In this document: positions 1 to 5,861 of the stretch, piece after piece
How positions within the stretch are numbered: the first letter of the stretch is position 1
Layout: every line of letters starts with the position of its first letter
DNA from: an uncultured Porphyromonadaceae bacterium
Lineage (GTDB): Bacteria > Bacteroidota > Bacteroidia > Bacteroidales > Muribaculaceae
Direction of reading: 5' to 3'
Length of the DNA: 6,509 nt
Assembly: GCA_947166165.1 (NCBI GenBank)
Contig: CAMVDK010000178.1
Span: forward strand, 1-6,509
Position numbers and translations under genes: made by a program
Notes under the pieces: generated by a model
What the model was told of the DNA's origin: nothing
Databases searched by the model: none
The model's input: the letters and a program-made list of their open reading frames with translations, nothing else

Positions 1-3000
1 GCCGATGGGTGTGGCCTTCGAGGCCTGGCCGCCAGTGTTGCTGTACACCTCGGTGTCGAGCACCAGGATGTTGACGTTCTTGCCCGAGGCAATCACGTGG
101 TCCAGACCGCCGAAGCCGATGTCGTAGCTGGCGCCGTCGCCACCGATGATCCACTGCGAGCGCTTCACTAGGTACTGGCCCAGGCTCTTCACCTTCAGGT
201 CGGCGGGGTGGTCGCTGTGCTCGATGGCCTCGAGAATCTGGTCGGCCAGCACGCGGGTCTTGGGACCGTCGTTGCGGGCTTCGAGCCACTCCTTGTAGAG
301 GGCCTTGACCTCGGGAGCCACGCCGTCGGCGGCGATAGCCTCCTCAACGAAACCGGTCACGCGGTTGCGCATCTTCTCGTCGGCGATGGTCATACCCAGG
401 CCGAACTCGCAGAAGTCCTCAAACAGCGAGTTGGCCCATGCCGGACCGTGGCCCTTCTCGTTGGTGCGATAAGGGGTCGAGGGCACCGAAGCCGAGTAGA
501 TGGAGCTGCCGCCCGTGGCGTTGGCCACCATCTCGCGGTCGCCGAACAGCTGGCTGATGAGCTTCACATACGGCGTCTCGCCGCAACCCGAGCAAGCGCC
601 CGAGAACTCAAACAGCGGCGTGGCGAACTGCGAGTTCTTCACGTTGACGCTGGTGTCGACCAGGTGCTGCTTGGTGGTGACGTTGGCCACGGCGTAGTCC
701 CACAGCTTCTGGTTGTCTTCCTGACCCATGAGGGGCACCATTTCGAGAGCCTTCTCGCCCTTGCGGCCCGGACAGACGTCGGCGCAGTTGCCGCAGCCCA
801 GACAGTCGAGCACGTCGACCACCTGCACAAAGGTCATGCCCTCGAAGCCCTTGCCAATGGCTTTGAGCTTGTCCTCGGCCTTGAAGGGCGAGTTGGCAGC
901 CTCCTGCTCGTTCATCACAAACGGACGGATGGCGGCGTGCGGGCAGACGAAGGCGCACTTGTTGCACTGGATGCAGTTTTCAGCTTTCCACACGGGCACG
1001 AAGGCGGCCACGCCGCGCTTCTCGTAGGCAGCCGTTCCGGGGTCCCAGGTGCCGTCCTCGCGGCCGCGGAAGGCCGACACGGGCAGCAGGTCGCCGTTCT
1101 GGGCGTTGATGGGACGGACCACCTCGTTGATGAAGGCGGGAGCGTTGTCGCCGGCCTTCTCGTCGGCGGGCAGGTTGCTCCAAGCCGGGTCGACGGCCAG
1201 CTGCTTGTACTCGCCACCGCGGTCAACGGCCTGATAGTTCTTGTTCACCACATCCTCGCCCTTGCGGCCATAGGTCTTCTCGATGAACTTCTTCATCTGC
1301 TGCACGGCCAGGTCGACGGGAATCACCTCGGTGATGCGGAAGAAGGCACTCTGCAGGATGGTGTTGGTGCGGTTGCCCAGACCAATCTCTTGGGCAATCT
1401 TCGTGGCATCGATGTAGTAGACGGTGATATCGTTGTCGGCAAAGTACTTCTTCACCTTGTTGGGCAGGTTGGCAGCCAGCGTGTCACCCTCCCACAGGGT
1501 GTTGAGCAGGAAGGTGCCGCCGCGCTGCAGGCCGCGCGTCACGTCGTACATGTGCAGGTAGGCCTGCACGTGGCAAGCCACGAAGTTGGGCGTGGTCACC
1601 AGATAGGTGGAGCGGATGGGATGGTCGCCAAAGCGCAGGTGCGAGCAGGTGAAGCCGCCCGACTTCTTCGAGTCGTAGGAGAAGTAAGCCTGGCAGTATT
1701 TGTCGGTGTTCTCGCCGATGATCTTCACCGAGTTCTTGTTGGCGCCCACGGTGCCGTCGGCACCCAGTCCGTAGAACTTGGCTTGGAACAGGCCGTCGCC
1801 ACCCATGGCGATTTCCTCCTTCATGGGCAGGCTGGTGAAGGTGACGTCGTCCTCGATGCCGATGGTGAACTGGTTCTTGGGCATGGGCAGGGCCAGGTTC
1901 TCGTACACAGCCAGGATCTGGGCCGGCGTGGTGTCCTTCGAGCCGAGGCCGTAGCGGCCGCCAACGATCACCGGGGCGTTCTCGGTGCCGTAGAAGCAGT
2001 CCTTCACGTCCATGTAGAGAGGCTCGCCGTTGGCGCCGGGCTCCTTGGTGCGGTCGAGCACAGCGATGCGCTTGGCGGTGCTGGGCACGGCAGCCAGGAA
2101 GTGCTTGGCCGAGAAGGGACGGTAGAGGTGCACAGCCACCAGACCCACCTTCTCGCCCTTGGCCATGAGGTGGTCGATGGTCTCGCGAATGGCCTCGGTC
2201 ACCGAACCCATGGCGATGATCACGCGGTCGGCGTCTTTGGCACCGTAATAGTCAAACAGGCCGTACTTGCGGCCGGTGATTTCGCTGATTTTGTTCATGT
2301 AGTCCTCCACGATGGCGGGCACGGCGGTGTAGTAGTCGTTGCACGACTCGCGGTGCTGGAAGAACACGTCGGGGTTCTCGGCGGTGCCACGGGTCACGGG
2401 CGCGTCGGGGTTCATCGAGCGGCGGCGGAAGGCTGCCAGCGCCTCCTGGTCGACCAGCGGACGAAGGTCTTCCATATCCATGGCCTCCACCTTCTGAATC
2501 TCGTGCGAGGTGCGGAAACCGTCAAAGAAGTTCACAAACGGCACGCGGCCCTTGATGGCGCTCAGGTGAGCCACACCGGCCAGGTCCATCACCTCCTGCA
2601 CCGAACCCTCGGCGAGCATGGCGAAGCCGGTCTGACGGGTGGCCATCACGTCCTGATGGTCGCCGAAGATGCACAGCGTGTGCGATGCCAGCGTGCGGGC
2701 CGACACATGAAACACGCCCGGGAGCAACTCGCCGGCAATCTTGTACATGTTCGGAATCATCAGCAGCAAGCCCTGCGACGCGGTGTAGGTCGTGGTCAAG
2801 GCACCCGCCTGCAGCGAGCCGTGGACGGCTCCGGCGGCGCCAGCCTCGCTCTGCATCTCCTGCACGAGCACGGTTTCACCAAAGATGTTCTTGCGTCCGG
2901 CAGCGGCCCATTCGTCGACATGCTCGGCCATCGTCGATGACGGTGTGATGGGGTAGATGGCAGCCACTTCAGTAAACATGTAACTGATGTGGGCGGCAGC

Positions 3001-3039
3001 CTGGTTGCCATCACAGGTCATGAATTTCTTCTCTCTCAT
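1..3039 (-). CDS. nifJ: Pyruvate:ferredoxin (flavodoxin) oxidoreductase, C-terminus cut by the window edge
   Basis: Cytosolic thiamine-diphosphate iron-sulfur enzyme that converts pyruvate and CoA to acetyl-CoA and CO2 while reducing ferredoxin or flavodoxin. The frame is open for 1013 codons from the ATG at 3039 to base 1; family members are about 1170-1230 aa, so roughly 160-200 residues are missing. Visible domains: pyruvate-binding domain I (YPITPSS at 29-35, Glu65 and Arg115 at positions matching the Desulfovibrio africanus TPP and pyruvate residues); domain II; the gamma-type domain around 400-610; an EKR-type linker; a two-cluster ferredoxin domain with Cys689/692/695/699 and Cys746/749/752/756; and the TPP domain with GGDGASYDIG (966-975) and DTEVYSNTGGQ (995-1005). 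Proximal-cluster cysteines 816 and 819 are present, but residue 844, expected Cys, is Gly. Codon use is strongly GC-ending, as in highly expressed genes. The start fits the family N-terminus; no Shine-Dalgarno is evident. The family assignment is secure; the exact symbol (nifJ/por) is a convention. Confidence 0.97.
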   Translation of the reverse strand, partial: MREKKFMTCDGNQAAAHISYMFTEVAAIYPITPSSTMAEHVDEWAAAGRKNIFGETVLVQEMQSEAGAAGAVHGSLQAGALTTTYTASQGLLLMIPNMYKIAGELLPGVFHVSARTLASHTLCIFGDHQDVMATRQTGFAMLAEGSVQEVMDLAGVAHLSAIKGRVPFVNFFDGFRTSHEIQKVEAMDMEDLRPLVDQEALAAFRRRSMNPDAPVTRGTAENPDVFFQHRESCNDYYTAVPAIVEDYMNKISEITGRKYGLFDYYGAKDADRVIIAMGSVTEAIRETIDHLMAKGEKVGLVAVHLYRPFSAKHFLAAVPSTAKRIAVLDRTKEPGANGEPLYMDVKDCFYGTENAPVIVGGRYGLGSKDTTPAQILAVYENLALPMPKNQFTIGIEDDVTFTSLPMKEEIAMGGDGLFQAKFYGLGADGTVGANKNSVKIIGENTDKYCQAYFSYDSKKSGGFTCSHLRFGDHPIRSTYLVTTPNFVACHVQAYLHMYDVTRGLQRGGTFLLNTLWEGDTLAANLPNKVKKYFADNDITVYYIDATKIAQEIGLGNRTNTILQSAFFRITEVIPVDLAVQQMKKFIEKTYGRKGEDVVNKNYQAVDRGGEYKQLAVDPAWSNLPADEKAGDNAPAFINEVVRPINAQNGDLLPVSAFRGREDGTWDPGTAAYEKRGVAAFVPVWKAENCIQCNKCAFVCPHAAIRPFVMNEQEAANSPFKAEDKLKAIGKGFEGMTFVQVVDVLDCLGCGNCADVCPGRKGEKALEMVPLMGQEDNQKLWDYAVANVTTKQHLVDTSVNVKNSQFATPLFEFSGACSGCGETPYVKLISQLFGDREMVANATGGSSIYSASVPSTPYRTNEKGHGPAWANSLFEDFCEFGLGMTIADEKMRNRVTGFVEEAIAADGVAPEVKALYKEWLEARNDGPKTRVLADQILEAIEHSDHPADLKVKSLGQYLVKRSQWIIGGDGASYDIGFGGLDHVIASGKNVNILVLDTEVYSNTGGQASKATPIG

Positions 3040-3132
3040 AATAGATTCGAAATCGGTTAATAGTTATAGTTGATATTATTGATAATCAGCTTGTTGTGTT
3101 GCATGCGCACGCGCAACGCGATAAATAATGTG

Positions 3133-3168
3133 CAAAATTAGTCATAATTTTCGAATTAGCCACTAATT
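3133..3168 (-). promoter_or_regulatory. Probable PFOR promoter with overlapping operator-like dyads
   Basis: On the minus strand TAATTTTG (3140-3133) matches the Bacteroidetes -7 consensus TAnnTTTG and would give a leader of roughly 85-90 nt before the PFOR ATG. The -33 element is poor: no TTG lies at the usual spacing, only TTAGTGG. Two perfect dyads overlap the site: AAAATTA-N4-TAATTTT (3134-3151) over the -7 region, and AATTAG-N3-CTAATT (3154-3168) over the -33 region. A weak -33 with dyads suggests regulator control, but that is inference; AT-rich dyads also arise by chance. Confidence 0.6.
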
Positions 3169-3224
3169 TTCTCGGCAGAATAATGGCCGAAGCGCAATCG
3201 ACGGTGCGATTAGCCGGTTTTTTT

Positions 3225-3280
3225 CGAGCATTCGAGTGTTCGAGCGTTCGAGTGTTCGAATATTCGATTGCTCGATTGTT
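3225..3280. repeat. Seven-unit 8-bp tandem repeat
   Basis: Seven contiguous octamers fill this stretch: CGAGCATT, CGAGTGTT, CGAGCGTT, CGAGTGTT, CGAATATT, CGATTGCT and CGATTGTT. Every unit starts with CGA and ends with T, and the units drift from left to right. The array is bracketed by T7 (3218-3224) and T8 (3279-3286, overlapping the last two bases of the array) and ends just before the -33 region of the sigma-factor promoter. It is intergenic, so copy-number change would alter spacing upstream of the promoter without shifting a reading frame. The periodicity is read directly; any function is inference. Confidence 0.9.
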
Positions 3281-3294
3281 TTTTTTGGAAAAAA

Positions 3295-3326
3295 TTTTGC
3301 CGTTTTCAGAATTCTTTCTAAATTTG
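3295..3326 (+). promoter_or_regulatory. Sigma-factor gene promoter (Bacteroidetes type)
   Basis: TTTTG at 3295-3299 and TAAATTTG at 3319-3326 are separated by 19 bp, matching the Bacteroidetes TTG / TAnnTTTG arrangement. Transcription would start near 3331-3335, leaving a leader of about 100 nt before the ATG at 3434. The spacer begins with CGTTTTCAGA (3301-3310), a 10-mer also found in the ATPase promoter spacer. The 8-bp tandem array lies directly upstream. Confidence 0.75.
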
Positions 3327-3433
3327 CAGCGTCAATCCTTGCAGATTGTCAACAAATGATGACTTATATTATTCACTAAAAACAAATTGCCTATCGAAAC
3401 ATCATTACTCAATAACTGCAAAAATATTTGGTA

Positions 3434-4027
3434 ATGAACACGTTAGTTAGTATGAGCGACGACCAGCTCGTCTCGCTTTATCTAGATGGTGAGCATGGGG
3501 CCTTCGATGTGATTGTGGATCGCTACAAGGACCGTATCTTTGCTTATATTCTTCGCATCGTCAAGGATCAAGACCTGGCCGACGACCTGTTTCAAGAGAC
3601 CTTCATCAAGGTGATCACCACCGTGGCCCAGGGGCGCTACACCTCATTCGGCCGGTTCTCGCAATGGATCTACCGCATTGCCCACAACTGCATCATCGAC
3701 CACTACCGCCACGTGAAGAACGAGAATCTGCAGAGCACCGACGCCGGCGAGGTGTCGCTGCTCAACCGCAAGCAGTTCAGCGAGGCCACCATCGAGGACA
3801 TCATCATCGACAATCAAATCAAGGCCGACGTGCACCGCCTCATACGCGCCCTGCCCGACAACCAGCGGCAGGTGCTCGTGATGCGCTACTACCGCGACAT
3901 GAGCTTCAAGGAAATCGCCGAGGCCACCAAGGTGAGCATCAACACCGCCCTGGGACGCATGCGCTACGCCCTGCTCAACATCCGCCGCATGGCCGAGGAG
4001 AACCACATCGTGCTCACGGCCCACTGA
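3434..4027 (+). CDS. RNA polymerase sigma factor, sigma-70 family, ECF-like
   Basis: A 197-aa two-domain sigma factor that would direct RNA polymerase to a specific promoter set. Sigma region 2 spans about residues 21-93, with the core-binding DLADDLFQETFIKV (47-60) and the -10 melting and recognition segment WIYRIAHNCIIDHYR (78-92). A linker (about 94-130) leads to region 4 (about 132-185), whose helix-turn-helix is FKEIAEATKVSINTALGRMRYA (158-179, shown here in two overlapping pieces: FKEIAEATKVS and VSINTALGRMRYA). The C-terminus RRMAEENHIVL resembles that of a sigma factor I know from Bacteroides and Prevotella. ATG 3434 is preferred over an in-frame TTG at 3428; ATG 3452 (MSDDQLV) is a credible alternative. 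No anti-sigma gene or membrane protein is adjacent: PFOR diverges upstream and the ATPase converges downstream. Targets and inducing signal cannot be read from this window. Confidence 0.94.
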   Translation: MNTLVSMSDDQLVSLYLDGEHGAFDVIVDRYKDRIFAYILRIVKDQDLADDLFQETFIKVITTVAQGRYTSFGRFSQWIYRIAHNCIIDHYRHVKNENLQSTDAGEVSLLNRKQFSEATIEDIIIDNQIKADVHRLIRALPDNQRQVLVMRYYRDMSFKEIAEATKVSINTALGRMRYALLNIRRMAEENHIVLTAH

Positions 4028-4042
4028 TGCCCCCGCTGCAAT

Positions 4043-4130
4043 CCGCAGTCAAATATAGCCCTTATGTTCTTATAGTCTAAAAGAACCCGCAGTCAAATAC
4101 AGCCCTTATGTTCTTATAGTCTAAAAGAAG
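4043..4130. repeat. 44-bp tandem duplication with imperfect palindromic core
   Basis: Two head-to-tail 44-bp copies (4043-4086 and 4087-4130) differ at only two positions: T4056 versus C4100, and C4086 versus G4130. Each copy ends in an imperfect palindrome starting GTTCTTATAGTC and ending TAAAAGAA, centred on a single T. In copy 1 nine of ten base pairs form (4066-4086); in copy 2 the terminal pair is lost. The repeat starts 15 bp after the sigma-factor stop codon. It could be a local duplication, a dispersed intergenic element, or a weak terminator; nothing here separates these. Confidence 0.92.
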
Positions 4131-4154
4131 GGCACCACGCCTCGACAATCCCCA

Positions 4155-4197
4155 AAGGAGGGCTTCACACACACGCTCTAGTTGTGAAGCCCACCTT
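4155..4197. terminator. Bidirectional hairpin terminator between convergent genes
   Basis: GGGCTTCACA (4160-4169) pairs perfectly with TGTGAAGCCC (4183-4192) around a 13-nt loop. After one A-A mismatch the stem continues with AAGG / CCTT, giving 14 pairs. It lies 14 bp beyond the ATPase stop codon and about 130 bp beyond the sigma-factor stop, where a shared terminator is expected. T-tracts are weak on both sides (TCCTTTGG on the minus strand, CCTTCGCTT on the plus strand), so efficiency is uncertain. Confidence 0.65.
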
Positions 4198-4211
4198 CGC
4201 TTAGGCACGGC

Positions 4212-5669
4212 TCATGACTTGAAAAGGTCTTCGATGGATATCACTTGATTAATGATTCCGGAGTGTTCGCCCCGGGCAAGCCCCATGGTGGTCACCAACA
4301 CGAGTTGTATGCTGTGGGTCTTGCGGTGCATCTTGCTGTGAGCGAAAGCGCCAATCTTGTTGAGCATGACGCTTTCGTTGGTAGCAGTGATTCCGTATTT
4401 CCCCTCAGTGAATTTCATCTCGCAGAGATAGTCGGTCTGTGCTGCTCGGCTCTCCATCACCAAGTCGATCTGTGCACCACGCCCTTCGGCATTCTTTCCG
4501 GCCCAGCAGTAACTGCGTTCAATCGATGCCAGGTGGAGCGCATTTTTCAGTTGCTGCAGATGTACGATGCACAGCAACTCGAATGTGCCACCAGCCCAGG
4601 TGTAGAATGTCGGCGTGCGGTGTATGGTGTTCCACATGCCCTTCTTCGTCTGCTTGGAACTGGCAAAACGGAGGTAGAACAACGAGAAGAAGTCGATGAG
4701 TTGGTACACTGTTTCGACGCGCTGCTTGCCGTAACGCGGGTATTCCCTGATGATTCCAGATTCACGCAGGTTGTCGAGCAAGTTGCTCAATGAGCCACCG
4801 CTTTTCATTCCTATCGCATTGCTGATTTCGGTCTGCGTCATGCCATAGAATTGTGTGCCAAGAGCTTTGACGATATCAACATAGCGCTCCTTGCTTGCGT
4901 ACAATCCAGCGTACACATCGCGGAACTCCTGATGGATGAGTTCGTCGGCAAAGAAGATGTTGTCGAGGTTCTCCGTCAATGTGAGGTGGTTGCGCAATTT
5001 GTCGAGGTAGTAAGGAATGCCGCCGAGAGCCATATAACTCACACACATCTCATATCGCGAGAGCCTGAAGCCGTTCTTCTTGTAATACATCTCGCATTCA
5101 GCAAGCGTGAACGGTGCGAGCTTGATGGTTTCGGTCAAGCGCCCGTGAAGTCCGCCATAGTCATGGATCACATTGTCGAGCATCCACGATGTCGCAGATC
5201 CGCAAACGACAAGAACGATGTTGTGCTGGCTGTCGGCCCATGAATTCCAAAAATAGCCCAACTCAGCAATCATTTCGGACGACTGCGGCCCGGCCAGCCA
5301 TGGGAGCTCATCAATAAAGACCACCTTGCGGCGGCTCTTTAAACCCTCAAGGAGTTTGCGCAACTGCAGGAATGCCTCGCGCCAGCAAGTGGCCTTCGCC
5401 TCCGACCGGTCAAACCCGGCCAAGCACAGCGAATCGTGAAAATGGTCGAGTTGCAGCCGCCTGTATGTCTCATAGTTCTTGTCGCCTTCTCTCATGTAGG
5501 TCCCGACCACCTTGAACGCGATTTTCTTTCCGAACACCTCGTTGACTAGATAAGACTTGCCGATTCGCCGCCGTCCATAAATGGCAACAAATTCCGATTT
5601 TTTTGACTTGAAAATTCGCTCAAGAGTCTCAATTTCGCACTTTCGCCCTATGATGCTTGAATACCTCAT
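4212..5669 (-). CDS. P-loop ATPase with DUF234-type nuclease-like C-terminus
   Basis: A 485-aa protein of the ATPase_2 (archaeal-type) plus DUF234 architecture, a STAND-related group (MNS clade) of unclear cellular role. The P-loop domain has Walker A GRRRIGKS (32-39), Walker B VVFIDELPWL (116-125, Asp120/Glu121), a sensor-like strand VVCGSATSW (154-162) and the conserved GGLHGRLTETIKLAPFT segment (172-188, Arg177). A winged-helix-like region spans about 262-325. The C-terminus carries GAQIDLVME (398-406) and LCEMKF (415-420): Asp402 followed by Glu417-x-Lys419, as in PD-(D/E)XK nuclease folds. There is no signal peptide or membrane segment, so it is probably cytosolic. The start matches the usual MxxxxIGR N-terminus and sits just below a strong promoter. 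Base composition looks less GC-rich than in PFOR or the sigma factor, suggesting an accessory gene. ATPase activity is likely; nuclease activity and any defence or mobile-element role are unproven. Confidence 0.9.
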   Translation of the reverse strand: MRYSSIIGRKCEIETLERIFKSKKSEFVAIYGRRRIGKSYLVNEVFGKKIAFKVVGTYMREGDKNYETYRRLQLDHFHDSLCLAGFDRSEAKATCWREAFLQLRKLLEGLKSRRKVVFIDELPWLAGPQSSEMIAELGYFWNSWADSQHNIVLVVCGSATSWMLDNVIHDYGGLHGRLTETIKLAPFTLAECEMYYKKNGFRLSRYEMCVSYMALGGIPYYLDKLRNHLTLTENLDNIFFADELIHQEFRDVYAGLYASKERYVDIVKALGTQFYGMTQTEISNAIGMKSGGSLSNLLDNLRESGIIREYPRYGKQRVETVYQLIDFFSLFYLRFASSKQTKKGMWNTIHRTPTFYTWAGGTFELLCIVHLQQLKNALHLASIERSYCWAGKNAEGRGAQIDLVMESRAAQTDYLCEMKFTEGKYGITATNESVMLNKIGAFAHSKMHRKTHSIQLVLVTTMGLARGEHSGIINQVISIEDLFKS

Positions 5670-5693
5670 ATAATCAAGATGTTAATGCCGCCA

Positions 5694-5723
5694 CAAAGGT
5701 AGTGATAATATCTGAAAACGCAA
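5694..5723 (-). promoter_or_regulatory. ATPase gene promoter (Bacteroidetes type)
   Basis: On the minus strand TTG (5723-5721) and TACCTTTG (5701-5694) are separated by exactly 19 bp, an excellent match to the Bacteroidetes consensus. Transcription would start near 5685-5689, giving a short leader of about 20 nt before the ATG at 5669. The spacer opens with CGTTTTCAGA (5720-5711), identical to the 10-mer in the sigma-factor promoter. It gives the ATPase transcription independent of the upstream peptidase gene. Confidence 0.78.
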
Positions 5724-5734
5724 GAAAAAAGGCC

Positions 5735-5785
5735 TTAAAAATCAGCGAAAATGGCGATTTTTGATTGAATTTCGCTGAGTTTTAA
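5735..5785 (-). terminator. Inverted repeat with T-tract on the minus strand, possible terminator
   Basis: TCAGCGAAA (5742-5750) and TTTCGCTGA (5770-5778) form a perfect 9-bp stem around a 19-nt loop. After one mismatch the pairing continues with TTAAAA / TTTTAA, to 15 pairs. Read on the minus strand, the 9-bp stem is followed at once by T5 and then, after AAGGCC, by T6, resembling an intrinsic terminator downstream of the peptidase. It lies just upstream of the ATPase -33 element, so it would also insulate that promoter from read-through. Confidence 0.55.
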
Positions 5786-5797
5786 AGAACGGAAATG

Positions 5798-5842
5798 ATA
5801 ACAAGTTTGACAAATCATCGTTCGATTTGCCAAACTTGTTAT
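5798..5842 (-). terminator. Long palindrome just downstream of the peptidase stop codon
   Basis: Twelve pairs, ATAACAAGTTTG (5798-5809) with CAAACTTGTTAT (5831-5842), one A-C mismatch, then six pairs CAAATC / GATTTG around a 7-nt loop. The structure begins 19 nt after the peptidase stop codon on the minus strand, where a terminator is expected. The stem is AT-rich and the tail is only moderately T-rich (CATTTCCGTTCTTT), so it may instead be a dispersed palindromic element or an RNA-stabilising 3' hairpin. Confidence 0.6.
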
Positions 5843-5861
5843 ATCTTTTCGTGCGTATCCC

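Noticed and set aside
208..2940. Plus-strand open frame of 910 codons
   Set aside because: It lies wholly antisense to PFOR. Its His/Val/Gly/Leu-rich, low-complexity translation is what GC-ending codons give on the opposite strand, and it matches no family I recognise.
3187..3224. Imperfect stem (CCG / GC / AATCG arms) followed by T7, terminator-like on the plus strand
   Set aside because: The stem needs internal loops, only five pairs are contiguous, and no plus-strand gene lies upstream to be terminated.
3428..3433. TTG at 3428 as start of the sigma factor
   Set aside because: ATG 3434 is in frame two codons later and is a stronger initiator; the conserved region begins further in at MSDDQLV.
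3040..3433. A small RNA gene or riboswitch in the divergent region
   Set aside because: Apart from the promoters, dyads and octamer array, I found no stable conserved structure or recognisable aptamer.
3644..4024. Minus-strand open frame of 126 codons inside the sigma-factor gene
   Set aside because: Antisense shadow of a conserved gene with the same biased His/Val/Leu composition; no plausible domain.
3225..4130. The two repeat arrays as CRISPR
   Set aside because: The 8-bp array has no spacers and the 44-bp repeat is two abutting copies without spacers; there are no cas genes in the window.
4245..4793. Plus-strand open frame of 182 codons inside the ATPase gene
   Set aside because: Antisense to a well-supported ATPase with motifs throughout; no independent promoter or family resemblance.
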